Part shown: positions 32,340-42,450 of the stretch, one piece after another
How the letters are laid out: each line of letters opens with the position of its first letter
How positions within the stretch are numbered: position 1 is the stretch's first letter
DNA from: Paragorgia papillata
Taxonomy: Eukaryota > Cnidaria > Anthozoa > Scleralcyonacea > Coralliidae
Length of the DNA: 64,000 nt
Direction: 5' to 3'
Assembly (NCBI GenBank): GCA_035771165.1
Contig: JAWNZC010000001.1
Coordinates: 2,846,001-2,910,000, forward strand
The notes under the pieces: model-generated
Seen by the model: only the letters and a program-made list of their open reading frames with translations
Databases searched by the model: none
What the model was told of the DNA's origin: nothing
Made by a program: the position numbers and the translations under genes

Positions 32340-33470
32340 GAGCCAAGTAACATCTTTTGTAGTTTTTTATATTTCTTAATTCCTTGCTTTGCACTGATTT
32401 GAGATATTTTGGTTTGTTTTCATCTGCAGATTAAACATCTGACGTCGCACGTACATAATGAGTTATCGCATCCTCGTACCCAGGGAATGTGGCCTCCACG
32501 TTGGGAGGTCGTCACGTGACACCCAGAATTTTGGGGTGTTTTGACATAAAAAGTTGTCCGGTCTTTGTGTTTTGTTTTTGTATAATATGTATACATGAAT
32601 AATAAATGAGAAATCAATTTACCGCTCTGCCAAATCACACTCATGTGAACCCTTTATCATAAAAGCAACTGGCTAGCATTATTCATCGTGATACTCCCAC
32701 GATTAATTATAGAATCGACCAGCCGATGCCAGGGCTATTTTCGTCGACCCCCCAACGTGGAGGCAAAATGCCCTGGGTACGATGGAGTTATCGGATCCGG
32801 AGATTATATATGTTTTCATTGTCGAACATAATCACTTGAAAATCCACATGTTGTAAGAGAAACACATTCACATGCTTTGAATTATTAACTTGGCCATGGT
32901 TTGATAATAGCAACGATACCTGGGGGTGAGTTCTCCCGTATATAAGAGGTATACGGGTGTGTACCGCCCTAAAGGGTATGGTTTTCGAGCTTCGGGGTCT
33001 GAGATAGGGTGCCTATTTTGGTCTGAGATATAGTATGGATGCCGGTGTGGCATCAGTGCTGGGATAGAGTATTGATTTTTTTTAGTTAGGTCTGGGATAG
33101 GGTATAGAAAATCGCCTTTTTAGGTCGGAGATAGGGTCAGGATTTTGAGGTCACGGCAGCACACCCCTATCCAAAAATTAAAATTGCCTGACTACTTCCC
33201 CCGGGCAACAATATAACTTTTTTCATTAAGTCATTAACTCATTCCTGTTCGAGGGCTAATCGTCTAGCTGGCGTTAGCCAGAATAAAATACTAAAGACCT
33301 ATTCGGACAGTTTAAGCACATGTGACGTCAAAATGTTTAATTTCCATATCAAACAAACTGAAATACCTGGAAAACAAAGCAAGGGAATAAGAAACTGCAA
33401 AAGATGTTAGTTTGTCATTTTAAGTGGGGTTTTTTCCCAATAAGACAGACTTAATTTTCGCTTTATCTAT
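32340..33470. mobile_element. Diverged foldback element interrupted by other repeats
   Basis: The arms at about 32,350-32,460 and 33,300-33,465 are inverted and related to the element at 10,474-10,923 (GACGT(C/A)AAA, TTTGAGATATT-like and AATAAGACAGACTTAATTTTC segments). An inner inverted pair is CCTCGTACCCAGGGAATGTGG with CCTCCACGTTGGG near 32,473-32,506 and its complement near 32,743-32,782. Confidence 0.5.
32925..33165 (+). repeat. Degenerate GGTCTGAGATAGGGT repeats
   Basis: Units of the form GGTCTG(A/G)GATAGGGT recur about every 35-45 bp at about 32,995, 33,020, 33,058, 33,090 and 33,124. Confidence 0.6.
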
Positions 33471-34270
33471 AGGCATTAATTAATAACAATATTGTGTGTT
33501 CCTTGTAGTAATGATATAGAGCACTTTGTAATGGTTTAATTTAACCCTTTCATGCGCACTGTTGTCCTTGAACAACATTATCTTTTCACTCTGTCTAACG
33601 CCAGATAATTTTACTCGTCAAAGGGCGACGTCTTGAAAAGGCATGTATGAGTCTTCGCAACACTTAGACAGAATGCACTTTATGAATATCTTGTATAAAC
33701 TGTAATAGTCTGAAGCTTATATATACATAGTACATATATGTATAGCCATGTAATAAACATGTATGCATGATAAGCTTGTAAAACATTTAACTCCTTCCTG
33801 ACTAAGTTAATCTTCTGGAACTGATGCAGACTTTAGTATTTTACTCTGACTAACGTCAGACGATTGGGAGAGCTCCCAGTCACCAAGCCGTTAATATATC
33901 ATGGCGATGCTTAGGGTTTTAGACATTAATATTTCTAGATTTTTGTACCGTAGTAGACGGCAATAGTGTGAGCAATAAAACTTGATATATAGATTCCAAC
34001 AAAATCAAAGATTTACTATGTTGTGTATAGTTACGACTTACGCAGGGGCGTAGGAACCGGGGGGAAAACGGGGCATGTGCCTCCTCCCAACTTTGTCATG
34101 AAGTGCCCTTTTTGCAACAGAAAAGTGTCCTTTTTATGATAAAACGTGTATTTCAAGTCTTTTTTAAGTCTATACCCCCTAAACAAAGTGCCCTTTTGAA
34201 GCTGTGCCCCTCCAAGATCAACTTGCTTCCTACGCCACTGGACTTACAGTATATTCTAAAAGCTCAATTA
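33471..34270. repeat. Intergenic DNA with TAACGCCAGAC(G)A repeats
   Basis: TCTAACGCCAGATAATTTTACTCGTCAAAGG at about 33,595 has relatives at about 33,848 (CTAACGTCAGACGATTGGGAG), 35,515 (CTAACGCCAGACGATTTTACT) and, inverted, 33,258. No gene is present. Confidence 0.45.
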
Positions 34271-34273
34271 AGC

Positions 34274-34465
34274 TCCGTTTACACAGGCGATTTTTGGTGC
34301 AATTTTTCTCATTCTGACGCATGCGATTGAATGGATGCCTCATGCACAAATGTATTGAACCACTATAGCTTTGTACAAATGTCCAATGCATTCGTAAGCC
34401 AATTCATTCGACGGCATGCAGGAGGGCAAAAATCGCAGCAAAAACCGCCTGTGTGAAACGAGCCG
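34274..34465. mobile_element. Palindromic MITE, family D, copy 2
   Basis: It has the same ends and core as the copy at 31,468-31,662 (CGTTTACACAGGCGATTTTTG; AATGTCCAATGCATTCGTAAG), with the core in opposite orientation. Confidence 0.8.
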
Positions 34466-34614
34466 TTAAGCCAACTGAAGAACGATTGTTGATATCCATG
34501 AAACAGAGCTTGATAAGAAACTCTTAAAATTTTCACACGTGAAGTTGGAAATGAGAAACATTCAAATGCGTGAGGAGTAAATTACGCTAACGCGTCTTGA
34601 ATCGTCTTGGTTTT

Positions 34615-34740
34615 TAGAGGAGAGGAGGCTTAAATGAGGGAGAAGGGCTTATTTAAAATTGGAGCTCTAAAGGAGGGGCTTAAAAGATAGAGGGCTTATT
34701 GCAGAGGGGGCCTATTATAGAGGGGATCTTAATAGAGCTT
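34615..34740 (+). repeat. Purine-rich GAGGGGCTTA-type repeats
   Basis: Short irregular copies of AGGAGGGGCTTA/AGAGGGGGCCTATT recur over about 120 bp. Confidence 0.5.
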
Positions 34741-34825
34741 TTACGGTTAATTTTCCTAAACTCTTTGAGACTTTTGCTAGTGAAAAGTAATGAAACCTAC
34801 TAACACATGTTTTCTAGTGATCTTT

Positions 34826-35368
34826 AAAGTGCCACTAACCCCAAAAAAATTTTCTCGCGATTCAAATAGCCCTTGTTGAGTATATTAGCACCAACATATC
34901 TCTTCTGTTATTGAACACTTCTTTCATTTTTTATGCCCCGCCCTTCAAACTTGCAAAAGTTCGCATCTGTTTGTCCCATGGCGGAGCAGTAAGGGGAATG
35001 GGCATAAGATGCGTAGGACGTAATACCAGGAATTCGTCTTCAAAAAGCTATAAAGTGTAGTACACTGGAACTATAATAAAATAATTAAAATGAAAAATAT
35101 CGCCAAACTAGCTGTAAACGTAACCTGGGTACGTTCTTTCCTATTTACTTTACAGTAAAAAAAATATAGCATTCCTGGTTTACGTCACAAACCCTTCTCG
35201 ACGCAATCTCCCAAGTGCTCCGTCGTGTCCGTCATTATCGCCACTTCAATCGATTCTTAAATCAAGAGGATTTTACCAATTTAGTTAATTTATATTGCAT
35301 TCTTCATCATTTGGATTGGCGATGTTTATTTGTGCAAAAAAACTTTTTGGGGTTAGTGGCACTTTAAA
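34826..35368. mobile_element. MITE with AAAGTGCCACTAACCCCAAAAA ends
   Basis: The 22-bp ends at about 34,826-34,848 and 35,346-35,368 are inverted repeats. The interior has no coding capacity. Confidence 0.75.
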
Positions 35369-35644
35369 GTTAGTTGAGAAATTAGAAGAGCATAGGTGAT
35401 TACTGATTGCGCTTAGCTTATAAGGCATGGTTCTACTAGGGTTCTGACCTAGTATAGTTTCTAGGCCTGGCTTTCCCCGTTAACACGTTTTGGAAATGTT
35501 CTCAACGGTCTAGCTAACGCCAGACGATTTTACTTGTCAAAGGAAGAGCTTAGTTTCAAGAAAATAAGAACTTGGAAACTGATACAAAGAATGCAACGAA
35601 GAACGCATTTTTAAAGTTTTTCTGTAAAGATTATGCACAATTAA

Positions 35645-36262
35645 GTCAATTGAAATCCCGACCCCTGCATGGGGAAGGCCGGGATTTTAACATTTCTCGA
35701 ATGTTAAAAATTTAAGTTTGTTCGATTTTACCCGCAATTCTTGCAAGTTGCAGTTCGAACATGTACAATAGATAATAGCTCATTTGCCATCCGCATTTGA
35801 AAGTCAGTTTTGGTTTGTCGTTTGTCCGCATTTTGTGCCTATAAATAGCAGCTCGACGGTACGCTATTATGACCAAACCTTAAAAAAAAATTAAATCCCG
35901 GCATTAATATCCCGGCATTTTACAAATTCTGTTAGTAGCGCTGAATGGTCGTGCTACTTCGGACTAAATTCTCGATAAACAGAACAATACATGGATATAT
36001 ATATATATATATATAACACATTACTAGTCTACTGACTTGGCCTTAAAATAACTGTACCCCCTCCCCCCCTACAAGTTTCTCCATGGAATTAAACTTTTCA
36101 CGGGAGCGGTCTTGGAGAGCATTGGGGGGGGGGGGCGATCGCCGCCACCCCCCCCCCCCCCCCATCCCAGGCCATTGATCAACACTCGAAATAAATGTCA
36201 ATTTCCCCCGCAAAAATGCAAAATCCCGCATAGTCCCGGGGGACCGGGATTTCAATTGACTG
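35645..36262. mobile_element. MITE with GTCAATTGAAATCCCG ends
   Basis: GTCAATTGAAATCCCG at about 35,644 is inverted as CGGGATTTCAATTGAC at about 36,247-36,262. The interior holds AAATCCCGGCATT repeats, a (TA)n run at about 35,996-36,015 and G/C homopolymers at about 36,123-36,163. Confidence 0.7.
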
Positions 36263-36486
36263 GTGCATTATGTTTTGGTATAATATATCATTTATATACC
36301 CTACGCTCGAGAAATTCGATGAAACATTATTAGTGATATTTGCTTCGGGTCTAAAAAGTGTTAATTATTATTGTATAATTTTAAAATACTATTCCCGAAC
36401 TTTCTCTTTCTATGTCAGCGGCAAATATGTTTATTACCTTTATGGTTTAGCGCTATTCGCCATCTTTGCAAAAATTATCTATTAAC
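36263..36486. other. Possible promoter region of a downstream exon
   Basis: AT-rich sequence without repeats, directly upstream of a candidate first exon. Confidence 0.25.
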
Positions 36487-36487
36487 A

Positions 36488-36588
36488 TGGCCGAAAACCG
36501 CACTGATTCTGCTGGCGTGAATTTGCGAGAAATTACCATTCAACTTCTTAAAGAGATTGCTAACGAGAAGAACGATAGCCAAAAAGGT
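36488..36588 (+). CDS. Candidate first coding exon, gene unidentified
   Basis: The ATG in TAACATGGCC opens a frame of about 33 codons (MAENRTDSAGVNLREITIQLLKEIANEKNDSQK) that ends at AAAAAG|GTACGAG, a good donor. The peptide is helical and resembles no family I know. I could not identify a following exon in the next 4 kb, so this is a tentative call. Confidence 0.3.
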
Positions 36589-36679
36589 ACGAGGAAGTAC
36601 TTTGCATTGAGTTTTCAAAAGGAGAAAATGTTTTAGTTTGCCGTTGATATTAAAACCATGTGTATTTGAACATTTTAAT

Positions 36680-36754
36680 AGCTAAGCTTTTGTTCTTGGG
36701 ACTCAGGACTTCTTCATTCAGCTCTGAAGACACCCTGAGTCCCAAGGAATAAAG
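36680..36754. repeat. Imperfect hairpin, arms about 27 bp
   Basis: AGCTAAGC...CTTGGGACTCAGG pairs with CCTGAGTCCCAAG...GCTCAGC. It is probably a tiny MITE. Confidence 0.6.
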
Positions 36755-37918
36755 CTCAGCTATTATCTTAAGATGTTACGATGACAACGGCGCTTAAAAA
36801 CAACATAAATTCTGTAACTGAAAAAAGTCACGGTTATAAATAACTGACTATATTTATATTTAGTTTAATGACTTTTAAAACGGGTCCTACTGGGAGTAAA
36901 AAATGACCGCCCGGGAGTAGAAAATGACTGCCTAAGACGGTATATTACATTATTACTGCCAGAGATGGTATACATCTATATTAGAGGCCTTATATAATAA
37001 ATAGATCCACATTTACAGCACACCGCAAACTGCAGTTAAACGGCAATCTTAACTTGCTAGGCTAATTAATGTATTTGTTTTTCTATTTTTGAAACAGTGC
37101 TTCGGAGAAAAACCCGTGCTAAAATAGTGCCTTTTTCAGAGTATGCCAAACCCGAAAACCGAGGTTTATTTCAAATCCCGCTCAAGTCAACTTTGTGTTG
37201 ACTTTAGTAGTGTTAGATCAACAGATGCGTAACACTCGTGTTTAATATTTGTTTAACTAAAGTCAAATCCAAAAATTAGAGAGCAAAGAAAATCTGAACT
37301 CAACAGTAGACTACTAGTCTGTTGACAGCCTTGCCATCTTGTTTCTCTTTATAAACATATGGTTAACAACATTATTTATAAAAAATAATTAATTACTGGA
37401 TAAAGGAACGAGCCAATAGGTCTCGAGCAGTCATTTTATATTCCCGGGCAGTCTTGGGCAGTCCCGGGCAGTGATTAGTAGGACCGTTTAAAATGTCCTA
37501 GTATTGCTAAAATGATTGTAGTGTTTGTATTGGGGTCAATGTCAAGGACAGTTCTCATCTTTTGGTGAGTTGACCTCCTGAAGGCGTGAAAATGCTCTAA
37601 GTGGTGTTGTACGAAAAACGAGGCCGGTGTTGGGATTACTCTTGGAATTACAAATTATTCATTCTCTTTGTTTCACAACTAGAATTATTTTATTCGGAGC
37701 ACGCCATCGTTGAAATTGCCGTTGTAGCATCTTAAGGTCCCTGCTAAAGTGTTCAAATATACATGGTGTGTCCGCTATTATTGTATCTAAATTATTAATA
37801 TTTTTGTCATGGTCTTTTTTAGGTTCATCTGCATTGGTTTTGAGTGATGAATTATTGTCAGCGTAAGTATAAATCTCTTGTTTTTGGAATACATGTATCA
37901 ATAAAATATAATATCAAT
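36755..37918. other. Non-coding stretch, nothing firm
   Basis: Short repeats such as CCCGGGCAGTC at about 37,442-37,470 and CGGGAGTA(G/A)AAAATGAC at about 36,890-36,930 are seen. No supported exon. Confidence 0.4.
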
Positions 37919-38079
37919 AGACCTTTCTGCATGAAGTGCGTGGATAACGTGCTGAGAGATTTGATTGGCTCTCGCAAAACGTCGGACATCCAAAACTTCG
38001 GACAACATTGGACATTAGCCAATCATATTTGTCAAAAAGAAAGATCACATGGTCCATTCACTTCATGCAGAAAGGTCTT
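37919..38079. mobile_element. MITE family B, copy 2
   Basis: The ends AGACCTTTCTGCATGAAGTG and CACTTCATGCAGAAAGGTCT are exact inverted repeats. The interior matches the copy at 3,542-3,672 (TGATTGGCTCTCGCAAAACG versus TGAGTGGTTCTCACAAAACG). Confidence 0.85.
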
Positions 38080-39140
38080 ATTGTTATACATCATGTGTCA
38101 AAGTCCATTTTGCTAGCTTTCTGATTGGGCGAGTGGTCCTTGCCTGGTGGTCCGAAAATTGTGATGTTTCCCACGTAACCCATGGTAGCGGGTAACATTA
38201 CATTTATTTTTCCCTAGGGAAAAGTATGAATACCAGAAATAGATGGTCAGGTTCAGTTTGTCTTTGTTTTCTCCAGTTTTCCTTCAATTCAAAACTTACA
38301 ATGTTTGAAGATTCCACTCAACATTTTTGTTGTCATTTAACACTTGATATATACTGTAACAAAACACTTATTTACTGGTACCTCGGGAAAACATTGTGTT
38401 TTGTGCCCCTAGACTGCTCGTTGTTGCTCTCGGCTTCACCTCGGGGAAACAACCAGCACTCAAGATAACAGGGGGTCAGGGGTCAATGACCCCCACTTTC
38501 ATGATTTGACCCCCCAAAATCACTCACGGGTGGTCAACTTGACCGCTCAAGTTTTAACGAAATAAGGTTTATGTCATCACTTTCCTGCACTCTTTTATAG
38601 TTCAAACACAGGGGGTAACATAAACCATTCCAGCTGAAATCTTCAAATGCATTTAGGACTCAAGGTTGGTTTTAAGCCAATTTATTAATGCTTGCGTAAA
38701 GTTTGCTGAACTTGTGCAGTGCCGCTTTGTCGCAAAACAACTCACTAAAAGGCCACTTAATGGCTTCCCTTGATTAATTGTTGAATACAGAAGCCTGTCA
38801 GTGTCTAGTCATAACTGCTAACTAGTTACTACGCATTTAAGGCCGTCATACAGTTCGACTTCCCCCAAATCTCACCAAAAAAGTGTTCAAATATGTTTCA
38901 CTTTCTGTGCAAATCAAGAAATGAACGCTTTTGTGTATAATGTACAAATTAAGAAGGAAAAATGGTTGACCGCCCCCCAATTGTGTATCTGACCCCCCAA
39001 ATTCATGCTTGAGCGGTCATGCTGACCCCCCAACTTCCCAGCGTTATTTCAAGCGCTGAACAACTGCAGTCTCGGGCCACAAATCACACTGTTTCCCCTT
39101 GGCACCAGTAAATAAGTGTTAATTATAATATAATATCAAT
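38080..39140. repeat. Intergenic DNA with TGACCCCCCAA repeats
   Basis: TGACCCCC(C)AA and TGACCGC/GAGCGGTCA motifs cluster at about 38,470-38,550 and 38,965-39,030, probably the two ends of one diverged inverted-repeat element. No gene is seen. Confidence 0.45.
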
Positions 39141-39142
39141 TA

Positions 39143-39992
39143 AAATTTAAAATATCATAGTGACAAGCAAATCTTCAAAATCTTTGACAAGTGACAAGGG
39201 AATCTTCAATACCATAACCTTTGAAGATTCACCGTGGTTATACTGTAGTTCCAACACCGGATCTTTATGTTTGATGGCTATATAGATCCAACATTGACAT
39301 AACGCATGCGCATACCATTTATTTTGAACATGTAAATCAGTGCTCACAAAATCCAACATCTTTAGTCTTAGATCATCGAGATATTGAATTATAGACACTT
39401 GGGAAGACTGACAGTGATCATAGAATAGAAGCAGAAAGATTAAATATGCAGTTTAAATCGAACCGATGAACTTGTGGCCGTGATTGAATTCAAGTCACTC
39501 AATCTATAGTTTTCGTTTTCTGCTTTGAATCAGACTGGAAGTGTATGTAAGCATGTTTAGGTGTATGTAGGTTATATCAAATATCAAAACTATCTATTAA
39601 TTAAACTTTGAAATCATTTGAAAGACTGAAAGTGGAGAGTGTCAACGACGATGCATCTTTCATATGAGAAACATGACAAACAGTATGAATACATTTTCCA
39701 TGCCAATTCAGTTTTCTTACAAATCTTTTGGTCAAAACTCAAAAGACTAAGTAATGTTGGACCTTGTGCTGGTTGTTGAAAAGATCCGACGAGCACTAAG
39801 TCTAAAATAAACGGTATTGCGCACGCGTCATGTCAATGTCGGATCTATAGCCATCGAACCTAAAGATATGGTGTAACTATAACCACAGCATTGAAGATTT
39901 GCTAGTGACAAGTGAATCTTCAAAACCTTTTAGAGATTTGCTAGTGACAAGGGAATCCTTAAACATTAGAAATGTACTAGTTACAAGCAAAT
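39143..39992. repeat. Scattered units of the AAGATTTGCTAGTGACAAG repeat
   Basis: Copies near 39,155-39,235 and 39,885-39,990 match the large array at 61.5-63.1 kb, separated by unique sequence. The Polinton therefore sits between two parts of one repeat landscape. Confidence 0.7.
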
Positions 39993-40082
39993 CCAAATGA
40001 TGCAAGAAATAAGACGGATGCTTTTGAAATGTTTTGCTTATTACTGCAAGGTAATAACGTAATAAGACTTTACTCATATAGA

Positions 40083-40665
40083 CAAACTATAGCATAGGCA
40101 AGCCATAGCATGGTAATAAACTAACTAAAGCACACACATAGCCAATATGAAAAAATAGACACATAGCTACGTAATTACGCATGGTAATAAGGTAATAAGC
40201 ACTAAAGACATACATACATAGCCATCTATAGTATGGTAATATGGTAATAAGGTAATAGGCCATGAAAAAATACACACATTAGCCAACTATAGCATGGTAA
40301 TAAGGTAATAAGCCATGAAAAGAATACACACATACTGTAGCTCCAAATAGCGTGGTAATAAGGTAATAAGCACTAAAGACATACATACATAGCCAACTAT
40401 AGCATAGTAATAACGTAATAAGCACTAAAGACCCATAGCCAACTATGGCATGGTAATAAGGTAATAAGGTACTAATAAGCACTAAAGACATACTACATAC
40501 ATAGCCAAACTATAGCATGGTAATAAGGTAATAAGCGCTAAAGACATACACACATAGCCAACTATAGCAAGGTAATAAGCACTAAAGACACACACATAGC
40601 CAACTATAGCATGGTAATAAGGTAATAAACACTAAAGACACACACATAGCCAACTATAGCATGGT
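40083..40665. repeat. Minisatellite with TATAGCATGGTAATAAGG units (left of Polinton)
   Basis: Units of about 45-65 bp contain AGCCAACTATAGCATGG, TAATAAGGTAATAAGC and ACTAAAGACA(T/C)ACACACAT. The array continues on the other side of the Polinton at 60,981-61,250, showing that the element landed inside it. Confidence 0.85.
40660..40665 (+). repeat. Target-site duplication, left (CATGGT)
   Basis: This six-base repeat is identical to 60,981-60,986. Six bases is the known Polinton duplication length. Confidence 0.9.
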
Positions 40666-40931
40666 AGTAGTGTCAAAAGGCGGGTCCTGGGACATAGTGT
40701 AATGGCCGCCAAAAAGGTTTTGAAAAGCTTACCCACCCCCTTCTAAAAAGGTTCGCGACCCCCTCCTGGATTTTTTAAAAATTTTGACTTCCGGGTCCTG
40801 GGACATGTTTGAATTTTTTTCGCGACCCCCTCCTGGATTTTTTAAAAATTTTGACATCTGGTTTGACTTCCGGGTTCGCAAAGGTTTCTGGGATTTTTTG
40901 GGGTTTGGGGTTGCCAAGTTTTTGGGAATTT
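40666..40931 (+). repeat. Polinton left terminal inverted repeat (266 bp)
   Basis: Read base by base, it appears identical to the complement of 60,715-60,980. Inside it a 33-bp motif starting CGCGACCCCCTCCTGG occurs twice (about 40,754 and 40,820), and CGGGTCCTGGGACAT (40,681 and 40,792) and GACTTCCGGGT are also repeated. These are candidate binding sites for integrase or replication proteins. Confidence 0.95.
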
Positions 40932-40940
40932 AAATAAATG
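40931..40940 (+). promoter_or_regulatory. First of a recurring ATAAATG start motif
   Basis: TAAATAAATG overlaps the start codon. The same (A)ATAAATG or ATAAATAATG context occurs at the starts at 41,580, 42,451, 45,352, 46,130, 47,358, 48,004, 48,896, 49,191, 51,627, 52,606 and 54,208, and variants (ATAAACAATG, TAAACATG) occur at 55,230, 55,773 and the minus-strand start at 51,542. Poxvirus late promoters use TAAATG at the same position. A-rich leaders favouring initiation are an alternative reading. Confidence 0.6.
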
Positions 40941-41138
40941 AATAACAAACGGAGTAACCTATGTCCAGACAGAGAAAAATGCATGTGGGTTGGTTTTACA
41001 ACATATCCAGGCAAACCACCAAATATTATATATTTTAACAAAAGTACACATCCAAAAACAGTTTGCAACTATATACACCCAGGCGAAACAAAAGTCCAAA
41101 TGTTAGTTAGAACAGGGGTATATGACACAGTTTTTTAA
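40938..41138 (+). CDS. Small Polinton protein, unrecognised
   Basis: A 66-residue frame begins 7 bp inside the left TIR, with the TAAATAAATG start context shared with the capsid genes, which is the main reason to accept it. It holds CPDREKC and a later Cys and His that could bind zinc. It has no membrane segment. I recognise no family. It may be an early regulator because it lies next to the terminus. Confidence 0.5.
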   Translation: MNNKRSNLCPDREKCMWVGFTTYPGKPPNIIYFNKSTHPKTVCNYIHPGETKVQMLVRTGVYDTVF

Positions 41139-41178
41139 ATTGAACTATTTTTTTTGGGAAAAAATTAAAAGAACAAGA

Positions 41179-41493
41179 ATGAACTCAAATGAAACTATTA
41201 AAAGTTTAAATGAAGCCAACAATCCAAACATATTCGATAAATTTGCTGAAGAAGCCATCATTGAAGCCAAACGTTACGAAGAAATTAATGACACTGAATT
41301 AGCCAACAGGTTTTACAATTTAGCCAAAGTATATAAAAAAATGGCTAACAACGAATTTGACCACCTAGCAACAGATGAAGAAAAAGGTGAGGCAATGCAA
41401 AAAATATTACAAAGTAAGCCCACAAACAAACAGAAACCCAAAAAGAAATACAGCAAGAAACCCTTTTTCAACAAAATACTATGGAAATACTGA
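41179..41493 (+). CDS. Small charged helical Polinton protein, unrecognised
   Basis: From the ATG at 41,179 (AAGAATGAACTC) the product is 104 residues. An in-frame ATG at 41,122 would add 19 hydrophobic residues but overlaps the preceding gene. The protein is helical (KFAEEAIIEAKRYEEINDTELANRF) with a very basic tail (KQKPKKKYSKKPF), which suggests nucleic-acid binding. No family is recognised. Confidence 0.6.
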   Translation: MNSNETIKSLNEANNPNIFDKFAEEAIIEAKRYEEINDTELANRFYNLAKVYKKMANNEFDHLATDEEKGEAMQKILQSKPTNKQKPKKKYSKKPFFNKILWKY

Positions 41494-41543
41494 GACACAC
41501 CTTCTAAAACCATCCCAAAACACAAACAAAAAAAACAAAAATC

Positions 41544-41561
41544 TTTAACAAAAATGTTAAA
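41544..41561 (+). terminator. Hairpin after the 104-residue gene
   Basis: TTTAACA, four-base loop, TGTTAAA, followed by AAATTTT. It sits between the 41,493 stop and the next start motif. Confidence 0.45.
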
Positions 41562-41579
41562 AATTTTGCAAGATAAATA

Positions 41580-42407
41580 ATGAGTTATTATTATGGTTAT
41601 GGCAGACAGAGAAGATCATTTGAAGATGGTTCTGACATGGAAAAGAAAATTAAAGAAATTGAAAAAAAATTAAAAAATCTTTCATCGCATAACGAAAATT
41701 ACAAAACTGTTTTTGACATTAATTTAACAACTGCCACCAAAACCTATAAAACAATTAGTGGGACATCAAGAATAACACAAGCACGGAATGGGAGCTCTGT
41801 TCTTTGGCAAAACAATGAGAATGTTGCCCCCACATATGGAACAGATGCCATTGGTCCAGGAAATGTTTACATTGAGAACACAGGGAACAACTATATGTGT
41901 TTTGTTTGTCCAGAATTTGGTTGGGGTGATGTATCTGTTTTTGTTGTTTGTACTGTTGTTGACACATCTGTTCCTGGTGACTGGTGTTATCTTATTGGGA
42001 ACGACAATGGCGATTATGACAAATTTGTTAGTTTCAAATCATACTCATACACAAAACTGTTAATTGGTGGGATCCAAGGCCACAACTATCTGAGTTTCCC
42101 AATGAGGGCATCCCACAGTATTTTGAGCAAACACATCGTTTCAACCCATTGGTTGGGGACTGGGTCGTGTGTGTACCTAAATGCCAAAAAATTGGCTGGA
42201 TCAGATTTTACGGCGGATTTGAGCTTTTTAGGAAGTCCATATTGTTCTGTATTTTTCAATGAGAGGTACATAACCGCATCCAGCAACAGTAAAACAAATT
42301 TGAAAGGAAAAATTTATGGGATTAAAGTTGTTCATGGTCCATTAACACCTGAAGATATCGTAAAAATTAATAAGGATATGATGAAGGAATACGGAAACTT
42401 CATTTGA
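41580..42407 (+). CDS. Fibre-like protein 1: coiled coil plus LamG-like head
   Basis: A 275-residue protein beginning MSYYYGYG, the same N terminus as the collagen-like protein encoded next. Residues about 20-45 form a heptad-type coiled coil (MEKKIKEIEKKLKNL). The remainder is beta-rich and ends GKIYGIKVVHGPLTPEDIVKIN, a pattern typical of the last strand and tail of concanavalin/LamG-like jelly rolls. By analogy with adenovirus, a short conserved N-terminal peptide could anchor a trimeric fibre to the penton, with the head binding a host glycan. The start carries the GATAAATAATG motif. Fibre function is inferred. Confidence 0.6.
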   Translation: MSYYYGYGRQRRSFEDGSDMEKKIKEIEKKLKNLSSHNENYKTVFDINLTTATKTYKTISGTSRITQARNGSSVLWQNNENVAPTYGTDAIGPGNVYIENTGNNYMCFVCPEFGWGDVSVFVVCTVVDTSVPGDWCYLIGNDNGDYDKFVSFKSYSYTKLLIGGIQGHNYLSFPMRASHSILSKHIVSTHWLGTGSCVYLNAKKLAGSDFTADLSFLGSPYCSVFFNERYITASSNSKTNLKGKIYGIKVVHGPLTPEDIVKINKDMMKEYGNFI

Positions 42408-42450
42408 AAAAACTTGGCAAAAACTTTTAAAATCTTTACCAAGATAAATA

